Assembly: GCA_023055425.1 (NCBI GenBank)
Contig: JALGPY010000003.1
Coordinates: 71,833,491-71,897,490, forward strand
From: Linanthus parryae
Lineage: Eukaryota; Streptophyta; Magnoliopsida; Ericales; Polemoniaceae
Length of the DNA: 64,000 bases
Reading direction: 5' to 3'
Position 1 is the stretch's first letter; each line of letters opens with the position of its first letter. The translations under genes were made by a program, and so were the position numbers. The notes under the pieces are model-generated. The model did not search any database and was not told the DNA's origin. It saw nothing but the letters and a program-made list of their open reading frames with translations. Positions 34,628 to 43,922 of the stretch are shown piece after piece.

Positions 34628-34734
34628 CTTTCTAAATAACAAGGGTTGTTACTAGAATAAACCGCAATATCTAATAGTGACCTGTGATCACCCGCGAATT
34701 GCAAACATCACACCTTTCGAATCGAACGGAACCC

Positions 34735-35058
34735 TCTGTCTACACCTCTCTGTCTGTGACACTTCTCCGGTTCTCTTCTTCGCTCTGTTGCGACTGATCC
34801 CAACTTCAATCTCCGGTGAACGGTTTGTTGTCTCTATCATCAACCTCTCTAATTCGTCATCAAGGGTTCGTTCGAACAGATCGATCACAGACCAACGGCT
34901 AGGTTCCGTTACTGGGTTTTGAAACTCAATCTTCGATCATTCGGTATATTGATTGATTTACTCAGTCTAGCAGAGAATTGACCGAGTTTGTTTGATCTGA
35001 GGAATCAAACAAGAAACCAGATACTAAACAATGGATGAGATCAGCAAAAATTCACCAA
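34735..35058 (+). other. F-box gene copy 1, leader exon (approximate)
   Basis: Non-coding, pyrimidine-rich leader matching the inverted copy at 32735-33090. An ATG at 35031 opens a nine-codon frame that meets a GTGAGG splice donor at 35059. I could not find an acceptor that joins this short frame to the F-box exon in frame, so it is probably 5' UTR or a short upstream ORF. Promoter position not determined. Confidence 0.5.
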
Positions 35059-35460
35059 GTGAGGGATGTACTTCTCTCTGATTTTGTCTAATTCTGCCCC
35101 GTTTTTCTTCTTTGGTACATTTCTGAGTGTTCTTTTCTAATTCTCCTTGTATGTATGGTATTGGATCAGTAATAATAGGGGAGTAAGGGCGACTAAAAGA
35201 GTTCGCGCCTGTTAGAAAATGTCAATTTTCAGTCATATATAGTGCCTCCTCCCTTCATCAGCCTAGCCCCACCAATGTGTAACTGGAAATTGGGAATAGC
35301 CCTAAAACCCATAATACATATACAATATTTCCATACTTCCTTTGGTAATGCTTTGATTAGAATATGTTATTTTTCCGATTTCTGTTCAAATTAGCATATT
35401 TTGATTGTCTGTGAAAACCAACAAGAACTAACAACATAGTCTGCCCATTGTAACTAAACT

Positions 35461-36237
35461 ATGAATTGGATCAGCAATTTACCAGAGGAGGTTAGAGGGC
35501 ACATTCTGGAGAAAATGCCTATAGAATATGCGGTAAGAACTAGTGTTCTTTCCAGAAGTTGGAGGAACACTTGGACCACCATCTCCAATGTAACAATCAA
35601 TGGTGGTCTAGACAAATCACCTAACTACTCTCATTTCCTTGATGCTGTAACCAATGTTCTCCATAGTTTAGTAGGTCCAATAAACCGATTAAATATCAAC
35701 ATTCCGCACCTTTACGAAGAAGGAACAGAATCCTTTGACAATTGGTTTTTAATCTTGTCGGTTAAAGGTGTTAAGGAATTAAGCTTTCTCAATTTCCATT
35801 ACTCATTGCCATCTTTCTATAAGTTGCCTAGCCATTTCTTCTCTTTTGAAGAGTTAACCCATCTTAGGCTATATCGATGCTCTATCAGCCCTCCAACTTC
35901 ATTTAATGGCTTCCCCAAGTTAATCAGCCTTGAGTTGCTTACCGTTTCTTTGGTGCCCGAATCCTTTGGCCATTTTATCACCTCTTGCCCGTTACTTAAG
36001 AGTTTCACTCTAGACACTTGCAACTGTGATCATCTCATCGTCATATCTCCAAGTCTTAGGCACTTGCTTGTAAACGCTTCAATCAGATCTATATACATTG
36101 AGGCCGAAAACCTCAAAACACTTTCAGCTGTTTATAGTACTCTCCCAGGATCCACCAAGGAAATAAACATTTTACACCATCCAACTACTAAGTTTCCTCA
36201 GATCGAAACCATTTGTTTGGGGAGGTATATCTTGAAG
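35461..36237 (+). CDS. F-box/LRR/FBD protein copy 1, F-box and LRR exon
   Basis: This open exon begins MNWISNLPEEVRGHILEKMP, a canonical F-box start, with AVRTSVLSRSWRNTW completing the F-box by about residue 45. Leucine-rich repeat-like sequence follows (KELSFLNFHYSLPSFYKLP, LTHLRLYRC, PKLISLELLTVSLVPESF, CPLLKSFTLDTC), as in the plant F-box/LRR/FBD family. The exon ends at AAG before a GTATCA donor at 36238. F-box proteins of this family are thought to be substrate receptors of SCF ubiquitin ligases; the target is unknown. The frame is intact. The start at 35461 is chosen because it immediately precedes the F-box. The gene is interrupted further on by element E. Confidence 0.9.
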
Positions 36238-36381
36238 GTATCATGTTAGTTATTGCTTTCTGACCTTTTCTTTTGGCATATTCTTATTTTTACGTGATAT
36301 TGGTTTGTTTAGTCGGAATAACATATCGTGTCTTGAATTGTGACACAGTTTGTAGCTGCCCAAGGGGACAGTTCTAAGAAG

Positions 36382-36386
36382 CTATC
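36382..36386. repeat. target-site duplication of element E, left copy (CTATC)
   Basis: CTATC recurs at 39193-39197, directly outside both LTR ends. Confidence 0.95.
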
Positions 36387-36741
36387 TGATGCCGGACGGC
36401 AAGGACGAAAACTCTAGCAACTAAGGATAAATGAATCACCCCGGATTCAGACAATAATCTCAAGAACTCAAATGGTTTTATTCATAAATCAAGGCTGCCT
36501 TACAATAGGAGAAGAGGACTTATTTATAGGAAAACTAGACAACTTTTAAAAGGAAATATAGTTATTTTTTTTCTGGAAACTAAATAACTAAATCCTAATT
36601 CACCATAAATAAATATGAAAATCAAATCAAGTTTGGAATCATCCAATCTTTTCCCCCACTGTGATTGAAAATCAAACCAAATTTGAAATCATTCCATATT
36701 TCCCTTATTGTAATTATTATTTTCCTTCTTTTTCTGCATCA
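36387..36741 (-). repeat. element E 3' LTR
   Basis: 355 bp. Compared base by base with 38839-39192, the only difference seen is five versus four C residues at about 36655. Confidence 0.95.
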
Positions 36742-36752
36742 TTCTCCCCGGC
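36742..36752 (-). other. element E polypurine tract
   Basis: On the minus strand GCCGGGGAGAA directly precedes the LTR start TGATGCAG. The ORF stop lies about 10 bp further upstream. Confidence 0.8.
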
Positions 36753-36762
36753 TTAGAGAACT

Positions 36763-38385
36763 CTACTCCTGTAGAGTTGAGAAGAAACATTTGCCACGAT
36801 CTTTCCAGCACACCAAATACTCCAGAAGACTGTCACGATTCGTAAATTTCGGCTGACTTGTCCAATGAACTAAGTACCTCCAAAAATTATCCTGAACTGA
36901 AGAACCAGAATACTTTTGCCACTGGACCATATACTTAAGCAAATGAACTTGAACAACTGACTTGTGACGATTCTTCCAACGATGAAAGTACTTCCAATTA
37001 TCTCGATTCAACAATGCGTATGGGCAATTCTTCCAGTGGACAAGATACTTCCAAAACATGCTTTGAGATGAAAGAACATACTCGAATCCACATCTATTTG
37101 AATCTTTCACTTCGAATGAGGATGGCATGGACTGAGGAAGAAAATAAGTGGAGCCAAAGTTTTGTCCTTCTTTGAATTGGCTAGTAAGCATAACTTGAGG
37201 TCCAACGGAATATTTAGAATATGCCACATCCTCACATGAAAAAATAGCCTCATCCTCTGACTTGTCAAGACAATCAGCAAGCTTTAGAGTTTCAGGAGGT
37301 AGACATTTAAGATCATGATTTGGAAAGTGTGAGACCCGTGAGGGGTTAGAAAAGAATAGGCCAATATGGTCAAACACATGACTTCCTCCAATTCTTCCCG
37401 ATGTATTTGCCTGTGACTCAATTCGGTATAGAAGTAGTTGGTTAAAGAGATAATCATGGTGAAGGGCAGAATTGTGGAGCTTTGTTGGTCTGAGCACAAC
37501 ATGCTTATTTACTTGGATGCAAACTGTACTCCATTGTGAAATTGTCACAATCGGCTTAGGTATCCAAGCAATAAAAGCAGATGAAACATCAGGATGTTTA
37601 GCGGTAGAATCCTTCTGAGAAATGTCCTCCATAGTTAATTGATCGCTCTTCTTAGCTTGATCCACATAAGGAATGAATCTTGTAGAGCAATTCTCGAAAA
37701 CCTTCCATCCCAAAGTTTGAGCGATCGTTGTAACGCCACTACCTTCTTCCAAGCAAGTGAGAACCGTAGAAATCAACTCAGTTGAAATGTCGTCTTCATT
37801 GAGCAACATACTCATGATATTCTCCATGTCTTCAAACACTGATGATGGATGCTCTGGTTTAATGACGGCGAAGAATGAATGAAATGTGGAAATTATCAAA
37901 TCATAGCACTCGAGATCGAGCATCAACACAAATAATCTTGTAGCGGAAACAATATTGAGAATATTGATTGCTTTCGCGCAAGCCCGACTTGAAAGATAGG
38001 ATAAACTTCCCAAAGAAAACACGATGAGCTCAAATATATCCTTCATTTTATCGTCATCATATGGCAGAACAGGGGCTGTAATTCTTGTTAACTCGCAAAT
38101 GCAAGTAATGACCGTGATCTTCACATCATTGTCCGGATGTTTCAAGAGATCTTCTTGAATCAACAAATGGACATACGGAGAGAGAACTTCCTGCAACTCA
38201 TTTGATGGAGATTGATCGACTTTACTTAGCAAGTGTTCAAGTCGATCAAGTAAAATGAGCACTTCATGGGTCGTTGATGGCAGAGGCAACAACTTACTTG
38301 CAACATCCGACAATTTCTCGGGAAGTGTTCTCTCTTTCAACCAAATAGGTTGCAACTTCAACCAAGTAGGTCTCAGGTCCATCAT
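36763..38385 (-). CDS. PDS5-like HEAT region fused to tryptophan-rich chromodomain-like repeats (element E ORF)
   Basis: The 540-residue ORF is uninterrupted. Residues about 20-240 resemble the N-terminal HEAT-repeat region of plant PDS5, the cohesin-associated protein. Signature stretches are LDRLEHLLSKVDQSPSNELQ, LLKHPDNDVKITVITCICEL, TRITAPVLPYDDDKMKDIF and VLMLDLECYDLI. Full PDS5 is several times longer, so only its start is present, without introns. Residues about 260-440 are unrecognised. Residues about 444-533 hold five repeats of 18-20 residues around the core W-[KR]-Y-[LFM]-V-H-W (KYLVHWKNCP, KYFHRWKNR, KYMVQWQKY, RYLVHWTSQP, EYLVCWKDR), resembling the YLVKWKG strand of chromodomains. 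The start could be either of the first two Met codons. Function inferred only: possible chromatin binding. Confidence 0.8.
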   Translation of the reverse strand: MMDLRPTWLKLQPIWLKERTLPEKLSDVASKLLPLPSTTHEVLILLDRLEHLLSKVDQSPSNELQEVLSPYVHLLIQEDLLKHPDNDVKITVITCICELTRITAPVLPYDDDKMKDIFELIVFSLGSLSYLSSRACAKAINILNIVSATRLFVLMLDLECYDLIISTFHSFFAVIKPEHPSSVFEDMENIMSMLLNEDDISTELISTVLTCLEEGSGVTTIAQTLGWKVFENCSTRFIPYVDQAKKSDQLTMEDISQKDSTAKHPDVSSAFIAWIPKPIVTISQWSTVCIQVNKHVVLRPTKLHNSALHHDYLFNQLLLYRIESQANTSGRIGGSHVFDHIGLFFSNPSRVSHFPNHDLKCLPPETLKLADCLDKSEDEAIFSCEDVAYSKYSVGPQVMLTSQFKEGQNFGSTYFLPQSMPSSFEVKDSNRCGFEYVLSSQSMFWKYLVHWKNCPYALLNRDNWKYFHRWKNRHKSVVQVHLLKYMVQWQKYSGSSVQDNFWRYLVHWTSQPKFTNRDSLLEYLVCWKDRGKCFFSTLQE

Positions 38386-38825
38386 TGTGTTACAAACGCT
38401 GGCGAAGTTGTGTGAGCTTAGACATATCTGATCAGGTTTGGGCCTCTGAAGCAGTCAAAGTCGGCTGGTTGGTGGTCTGCAATCGCCTGGATTTCCGATG
38501 GCTGCAGTCCTTTGCTGTTTTTCTGGTGGTCCGTCAGCAACTGGGTGGCGAGGCAGCAACCGTGTCGGCAAGGCGGAAGTCGTGGCAGTGGCGCCAAGGC
38601 AGTGGAAGTAGCGGTGGGGCAGCGTTGGCGAGACAGCGGTAGTGGCGGTAAGGCAGTGAATTAGCTGTAGAAGTGGCAGCCAGGCAGCGGAACTGGCAGT
38701 GAATTAGCTGTAGAAGTGGCAGCCAGGCAGTGTTGGTAAGGCGCGGCAGTGGTGGTAAGGCAGTGGAAATGGTGGCGGGCAGCAAAGAAGCGGCGGAAGA
38801 CGGTGGCTGGTGGACGGAAGTTAGG
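38386..38825 (-). other. element E leader, GC-rich with internal repeats
   Basis: Non-coding leader between primer site and ORF. It is rich in GGCAGTGG-type motifs and contains a direct repeat of about 36 bp at 38652 and 38695 (offset 43 bp, GGCAGTGAATTAGCTG...). Short frames on both strands here are consequences of the composition. Confidence 0.7.
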
Positions 38826-38838
38826 CTCTGATGCCAAT
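38826..38838 (-). other. element E primer-binding site
   Basis: Minus-strand ATTGGCATCAGAGCC immediately follows the CA end of the 5' LTR. It matches the plant initiator tRNA-Met primer site TGGTATCAGAGC with one change. Confidence 0.88.
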
Positions 38839-39192
38839 TGATGCCGGACGGCAAGGACGAAAACTCTAGCAACTAAGGATAAATGAATCACCCCGGATTC
38901 AGACAATAATCTCAAGAACTCAAATGGTTTTATTCATAAATCAAGGCTGCCTTACAATAGGAGAAGAGGACTTATTTATAGGAAAACTAGACAACTTTTA
39001 AAAGGAAATATAGTTATTTTTTTTCTGGAAACTAAATAACTAAATCCTAATTCACCATAAATAAATATGAAAATCAAATCAAGTTTGGAATCATCCAATC
39101 TTTTCCCCACTGTGATTGAAAATCAAACCAAATTTGAAATCATTCCATATTTCCCTTATTGTAATTATTATTTTCCTTCTTTTTCTGCATCA
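38839..39192 (-). repeat. element E 5' LTR
   Basis: 354 bp, near identical to the other LTR. The near-palindromic ends TGATGC/GCATCA are clear. Confidence 0.95.
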
Positions 39193-39416
39193 CTATCTTT
39201 GCCCTTAACCTGGTTAAAGAAAATCAAATTTGTTTGTTTTGACATTGGAAATCCTACAGAGGTTGCGTCTGCACTTGATCTCATTCACCATTCACCGAAT
39301 TTGGAAGAACTTATGTTCTTGGGGGTAAGTCTCTGAAACTTTTTATATGCATTGAAAGCAATGAATGTCTTTAAAACTATCATCTCTGGATTTCCTAATG
39401 AAAATGAAATTGTCAG

Positions 39417-39779
39417 GCCAGAGGTCGTTCTCTTGGTAATTGGGAGCAATCAACCTCAGTCATGGACAATACACAGTTAAGGCTAAGGAGTCTTCTAGTG
39501 GCGAAGTTTTCGCACAGCAAATGCTCAACACCTGAGTTGAAGATGATGCGTTTGATTTTAGCTGGTTCTCCTTCCATGAAGAAGATGGTTGTCCAGCTCA
39601 TTCCTGAAAAATATAGGGAAATTGGTGTAGGACTGTGGAAGGAGTTGATGCAGTTACCTCGGCCTTCACGGGAAGCGAAAATTCTTGTTTCCCTTCAGCT
39701 GGACATTGAAAAGGAAGGTAGATATCTTAATCTTCAATTTCTTTGGAACAAGGAAAGATTGAGTTCTATCATGAAATGA
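39417..39779 (+). CDS. F-box gene copy 1, terminal FBD exon
   Basis: An acceptor AG at 39415-39416 opens a frame in phase with the previous exon. It runs through LRSLLVAKFSHSKCSTPELKM, LILAGSPSMKKMV and LIPEKYREIGVGLWKELMQLPR to TGA at 39777-39779. ELK..RLILAGSPSMK is the usual signature of the FBD domain at the end of plant F-box proteins. The exon is intact, so the gene was functional in sequence until element E arrived. Confidence 0.88.
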   Translation, partial: ARGRSLGNWEQSTSVMDNTQLRLRSLLVAKFSHSKCSTPELKMMRLILAGSPSMKKMVVQLIPEKYREIGVGLWKELMQLPRPSREAKILVSLQLDIEKEGRYLNLQFLWNKERLSSIMK

Positions 39780-40329
39780 TTAAATCCGATACAGCATTAG
39801 CATTATTCATTTTATTTCTATGATTGAATACGGTTAATTTCCTTTCATAACTGATATAACTACAACATAGCTGCTTTATACCCCAGATGTTGAACCAATT
39901 ACCCTTTTGTATACTAGGGCCTCCTACACTGTAAAGGAGGAAGCAGAAACTTTAAGAAACATAAGCAACCACGAAACGGCTGTTAAATGGCATCCATTTG
40001 TTCCTTCTCTGCTGGAGAGTGAAGAGAATAGGATGCAAGAAATCGCCTTATATGGAACGAAAGAGGCTCTAATGCCCAGTAATGGGGGTTGAGGGCTTTT
40101 CGTTCAAATCTAATTGAAAAGTTTAAAAAAGCGATAATTAATTCACATTGTTATTAAAAATGTGAATTAATAACAATGAGTTCTCATAAGATCTTACGCA
40201 AGGAAGATTAAAAGCTATTTCTGCAAGTTACAACTAAACTTCTAAAAACAATTGCAGTACATTTGAAGGAATATGGAAAGTCAATTAGATTACTTGGTTT
40301 AACCATCTTCGGGTCACAGATCACCAGGT
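39780..40329. other. unassigned spacer with a 61-codon frame and a hairpin
   Basis: A plus-strand frame 39907-40092 could be an exon or chance; I do not recognise it. A perfect hairpin lies at 40137-40171: arms ATTAATTCACATT and AATGTGAATTAAT, loop of nine bases. A C run is at about 40358. Confidence 0.4.
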
Positions 40330-41040
40330 TGTGCCAATAAAATGGTCCAATCCACCCCCCCCCCCATCTTTTTACCCCAATTGTGTCTAAGATTTTGGTC
40401 CACTCAATGAATCAATTCAGCAGAGAGAAGAATACACTCCAGTACTCATCCTCAAGAATCTGCAGCCACACTGTCTGAGCCATGGTGCAATCTCTCACAG
40501 CATGCAAAGAACTCTCTCACGCATGACCACAAAGTAGACAGGTACCATCAGTAATAACACCTCTTTTGGCTTTCAAATGCTAGGAACTAGTCTCTGATTG
40601 ACAAGATTTTCGCCAAAGTCATCATTTCTCAGCAACCAAATAAAAGTCTACCACCCTTTGTCACAATTTGGTCTAGGATCCCGGAAGGATGTCTCTTCAT
40701 AAGTAGAAGCCACAGAAAAAGTGTCCTGATTGTGCGGCCAAACAACTCTATCAGGATTAGGACAATCCAGCTGTAGAGTGACAGAGTTAAGCAAAATAGC
40801 AGAAGGAAGCTTACAATTAAGCTAAGCCATATTACAACCATCTTCACTATCCCAGTATTGAGAAACAGAATGCAGCAGCCCGTCCTCACTGATAATGCCA
40901 AACGCCACATCCAGAAGTTTAAATTTCCCTAGCCCCTTGTCAATCCAGAAAAAGTAGGACTCCCCGTTACTACCATTGACCCCAATGCCTGATTGCACAG
41001 CTTGCAGGCTTCTGGACACATGCTTCCACACCCCGGATTG
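40330..41040 (-). pseudogene. old LINE zf-RVT region
   Basis: Minus-strand sequence reads as a zf-RVT motif: TDGTCLLCGHA, then LHAVRDCTMAQTVW near 40480-40550, with stops. This is the C-terminal LINE ORF2 zinc domain. Confidence 0.65.
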
Positions 41041-41333
41041 CAGTAGCGGAACCAGGAATTAGGAATGGGGGGCACAGTTATTTTGAATTGTTAGAGGGCT
41101 TCTGAAATATATATTTAAGGGTATTTCAAAAGAAAAATTCAATATTTTGGAAATAATCGGAGTTTCTTGGGGGCACACTTATAATAAAAAAGGGGGGGCA
41201 CAGCTGAATAAATCTATAAAATAAAATATAGGGTTGGACATGTAGTTCTTTAAAATGAGGGGTGTGGGGGGGGGGGGGGGGGGGGGTCGGAGGGCAAGTG
41301 ACCCCCCCTTGCCCCTCCATGCCTCCACCCCAG
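41041..41333. mobile_element. hAT-like MITE with a long G run
   Basis: A 293-bp insert begins CAGTAGCGGAACCAGG and ends CCTCCACCCCAG, with imperfect inverted termini. It is flanked by a perfect 8-bp duplication CCGGATTG (41033-41040 and 41334-41341). It contains G runs, including about 22 G at 41266-41286. It sits in the old LINE and encodes nothing. Confidence 0.8.
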
Positions 41334-41616
41334 CCGGATTGTTAAGGTTTAACCTGCACACTATAACCATTATGAGGAGGCCTTCCATTGTTTTGAATAT
41401 GTTCTCTAGCCCAATTAGAACAATGCTCAGAGACAAGTCTCCAACCTGACTTAGCCCTTAAAGATCTACTGAAGTTAATCAGACAATTGAGTCCCAATCC
41501 ACCTGTGTCCTTAGGACGAGTAACAGTATCCCAAGTCCCAATCCACTTGTGTCCTTACTCATAGGAAGAGTAACAGTATCCCAATCAATTAAAGGTAGTC
41601 TAGCTTTAACGATAGA

Positions 41617-41650
41617 CCCCCCCCCCCCCCCCCCCCCCAACACACACACA
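41617..41650. repeat. C homopolymer and CA repeat
   Basis: A run of about 20 C is followed by ACACACACAC inside the old LINE. Upstream, a roughly 60-bp segment around CCCAATCCAC..GTGTCCTTA is repeated in tandem (41493 and 41538). Confidence 0.85.
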
Positions 41651-42079
41651 AAGGAATCTCTTGTAATTTTTGTCAATAACCTTAATAATAAAGCTAGGGA
41701 AAAGCACTGTCTGCTAACGGGGAAGGTCCTGCAGCACTGACTGCATAAGGGTTGCACTTAGTAGCACTACACTAATACTGTGCAAAAAGGGCATTCACTA
41801 ATGAAGAAAAAGATCTTCTGTGAGCTGAATGCCTAACATGCCACTAAGCTTCATAGCCAACATCTTAGAGACAGCAGAAGCCACATACAACATGGATTTC
41901 TCAAGCCTGATGGCTTAAACAGCAATTTCACAGAAATCATCTCGAACTGCTTCCATGACTTTCAGTTGCTTTTTGGTAGCTTCTCTAGACAACAACTGAT
42001 GATCAAGAGAGTACCACCTCTAGATAACCTTAACCCTTTCCACTGTGCCAAAAGTTCCATTATAAGGAGAAAGAGATCG

Positions 42080-43900
42080 GGAGATTCACTGTCTAAGTCC
42101 CTTATGTGGCCCAAAATTCTCTTGCCGCTCCCCATTCCAAATTACCTTAAAGGAGGCAGAGGTCACAAAGTCCAAAATGAGGGCCTTCACATTCTGCGGA
42201 AGACCAGTAGCAGCTAACACATTATCCATAAAAGACCACTTAACATTATCATAGGTTTCGTCCAAATAAATGTTAATGGCTAGACATCCCTTTCTTCCCT
42301 TCATGTTCTTCAAACAATGAAACATTTTACTTGGGCAATGAGAATGTTATCACCTGGATACCTCCCTGACATAAAGCTAAATTGAAGAGGGTGAATAATC
42401 CTTTGAAGAATTGGTCTGAGCCAATTGGTAATAAGCTTAGTAATGATCTTAAGAGATATATTACAGGAGCTAATAGGCCTAAACTGCCCAAAGAAGAAGT
42501 ATGATCCATTTTACAAATCAAAGCAATCAAAGTGCAGTTTATATTTTGTGGTTGCTTCCCAGAACTCCAAGATTCTTAAACCATATGCATCACAGCAGAA
42601 CCCATGTGGGACCAAAAATGTTGATAGAAACCAAACCAGGGTAAAGCCCATCAAGCCCAGGGCTCTTAAGAGCCCTCATAGAAAAAACTACCACATGAAC
42701 CTCAGCCATAGAATGGGGATCAAAAGACTACTAGCCCCTCCAATGTAACAGAGCCCACGGTCAGGAGATTTTTCAGCATACAGCTCCTTAAAATGAGCAG
42801 TGACAGCTGCCTTTAACAAGCGAACATCATCACACCACTCCTCATTAGCCAATTTAATCATATCCACTTTACTCATCCTCCTCCTAGCCACAATGGAGGA
42901 AATAAAAGAACTTAGTGTTCTTATCTCCTAACAACAACTTACTCGACTAGATTTTTGAAACCAGAAAAGCTCCGCCTATAACAGCACAGTGTTAAGCTGA
43001 TCATGCAAAACAATTTCCAGCTCAAAAAAATAAGCTTTCTCTTTAGTAGCCAAAGACCTTTGAATACCGTCCAACATTACTTTCACAGTCTCATCCTAGA
43101 AAAAATGTAACCAAACACATTGACATTTCACTTCTTAACTTCGTCAGTAAAAGCAGTAATTGTTTGAGAGATAAAAAAATTAGTGAGCCAACATTGCTTC
43201 ACAAGTTTCTCCAAGCATATCTCAAGAAACTAGCTATCCTCTAGTCTAAAGGGCCTTAAGCTTGAGCTGGAACCTGGAGGAGGGAGGCCCTCAGTATCAA
43301 TCACAATTGGGTGATGATTGGAGTTCAATTTAGTAGCTTACTTGACATAAGCTTCTAGAAATAACAGCCCCCAACTATTAATTCAAATCTATCAATAACC
43401 TGCCTTATGATTCTACCACTAAACTGAGAGTTAGACAAAGTGAATTGGGGACCAGAAAATTCCAAATCCTGCAGCTCACACTCATTATAACAATGTGAAA
43501 TCCTAGAAAAAGACTTAGCATTCACTGGCCTACCTGATATCTTATCGGAAGAAGCACCAACCTGGTTGAAATCACCAGCCAGGAGCAAGCGCAGAGTGAA
43601 GCTGAGCCAATTGAATAAGGTGTTCAAGAGATCCTCCTTGGCCAGAGGAACTAGACTAGCATACATACCTGAGAATAATAAATCATGTTAATTCATACTA
43701 TTAACAATGATTGAAATAGAATGAGCATTAATAGAAATAACTTCAATATCTACACTAGAGCTATCCCAAAAAAGCCAAATACCACCACCAAACCCCTGAG
43801 CCTCCACAAATTGGACTTGATCCAGTCTAGAAAGAGTACATATTATGTTAAGGCGGCTATTAGAAACCCTAGGCTCAAAAGAACTAGCTATTAGAAAACC
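42080..43900 (-). pseudogene. old LINE ORF2 remnant: endonuclease and reverse transcriptase
   Basis: Frame 43355-43666 has the endonuclease motif LLLAGDFNQVG and LEFSGPQFTLSNSQ. Frame 42688-42891 covers the linker before RT. Frame 42086-42325 has the RT palm: FHCLKNMKGRKGCLAINIYLDETYDNVKWSF, then FGPHKGLRQ. The FADD box region is lost or too degraded to see. Inactive. Confidence 0.8.
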
Positions 43901-43922
43901 TAGGCTCAAAAGAAGTAACATA

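Larger units (their letters stand above)
33150..34735. repeat. inner part and spacer of the inverted F-box duplication
   Basis: Outward from about 33200 (minus) and 34628 (plus) the two sides are inverted repeats (for example ATTCGCGGGTGATCACC at 33131-33148 and GGTGATCACCCGCGAAT-type sequence at 34684-34699). They continue through promoter, leader, exons and introns for about 2 kb on each side. Confidence 0.75.
36387..39192 (-). mobile_element. element E: young non-autonomous LTR retrotransposon with a captured PDS5-like gene
   Basis: The element is 2806 bp, minus strand, with LTRs 36387-36741 and 38839-39192 that differ only by one C in a C run. Ends are TGATGC...GCATCA. It has an exact 5-bp duplication, a tRNA-Met-type primer site at 38826-38838 and a purine tract at 36742-36752. 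No gag, protease, integrase, RT or RNase H is present, so it must use proteins of another element. Its internal region is a roughly 450-bp GC-rich leader plus a single 540-codon ORF. It sits in the opposite orientation inside an F-box exon. It resembles in plan other plant retrotransposons that carry a transduced host gene. Confidence 0.93.
36349..39324 (+). pseudogene. F-box gene copy 1, third exon split by retrotransposon E
   Basis: After an acceptor at 36347-36348 the exon reads FVAAQGDSSKK and is cut at 36386 by element E. It resumes at 39198, after the duplicated CTATC, with LPLTWLKKIKFVCFDIGNP and HHSPNLEELMFLG, ending at a GTAAGT donor at 39325. Removing E and one CTATC restores the frame exactly, and the decayed inverted copy has an uninterrupted version of this site. 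The disruption would truncate the protein before its FBD domain. Confidence 0.88.

Noticed and set aside
36387..39192. A host PDS5 gene or ordinary processed pseudogene
   Set aside because: Flanking near-identical LTRs, primer site, purine tract and 5-bp duplication show an LTR retrotransposon; there is no poly-A tail of LINE-mediated retroposition.
41126..41436. Proline-rich frames (PPPPPPP)
   Set aside because: They come from the G run of the MITE read in the other strand.
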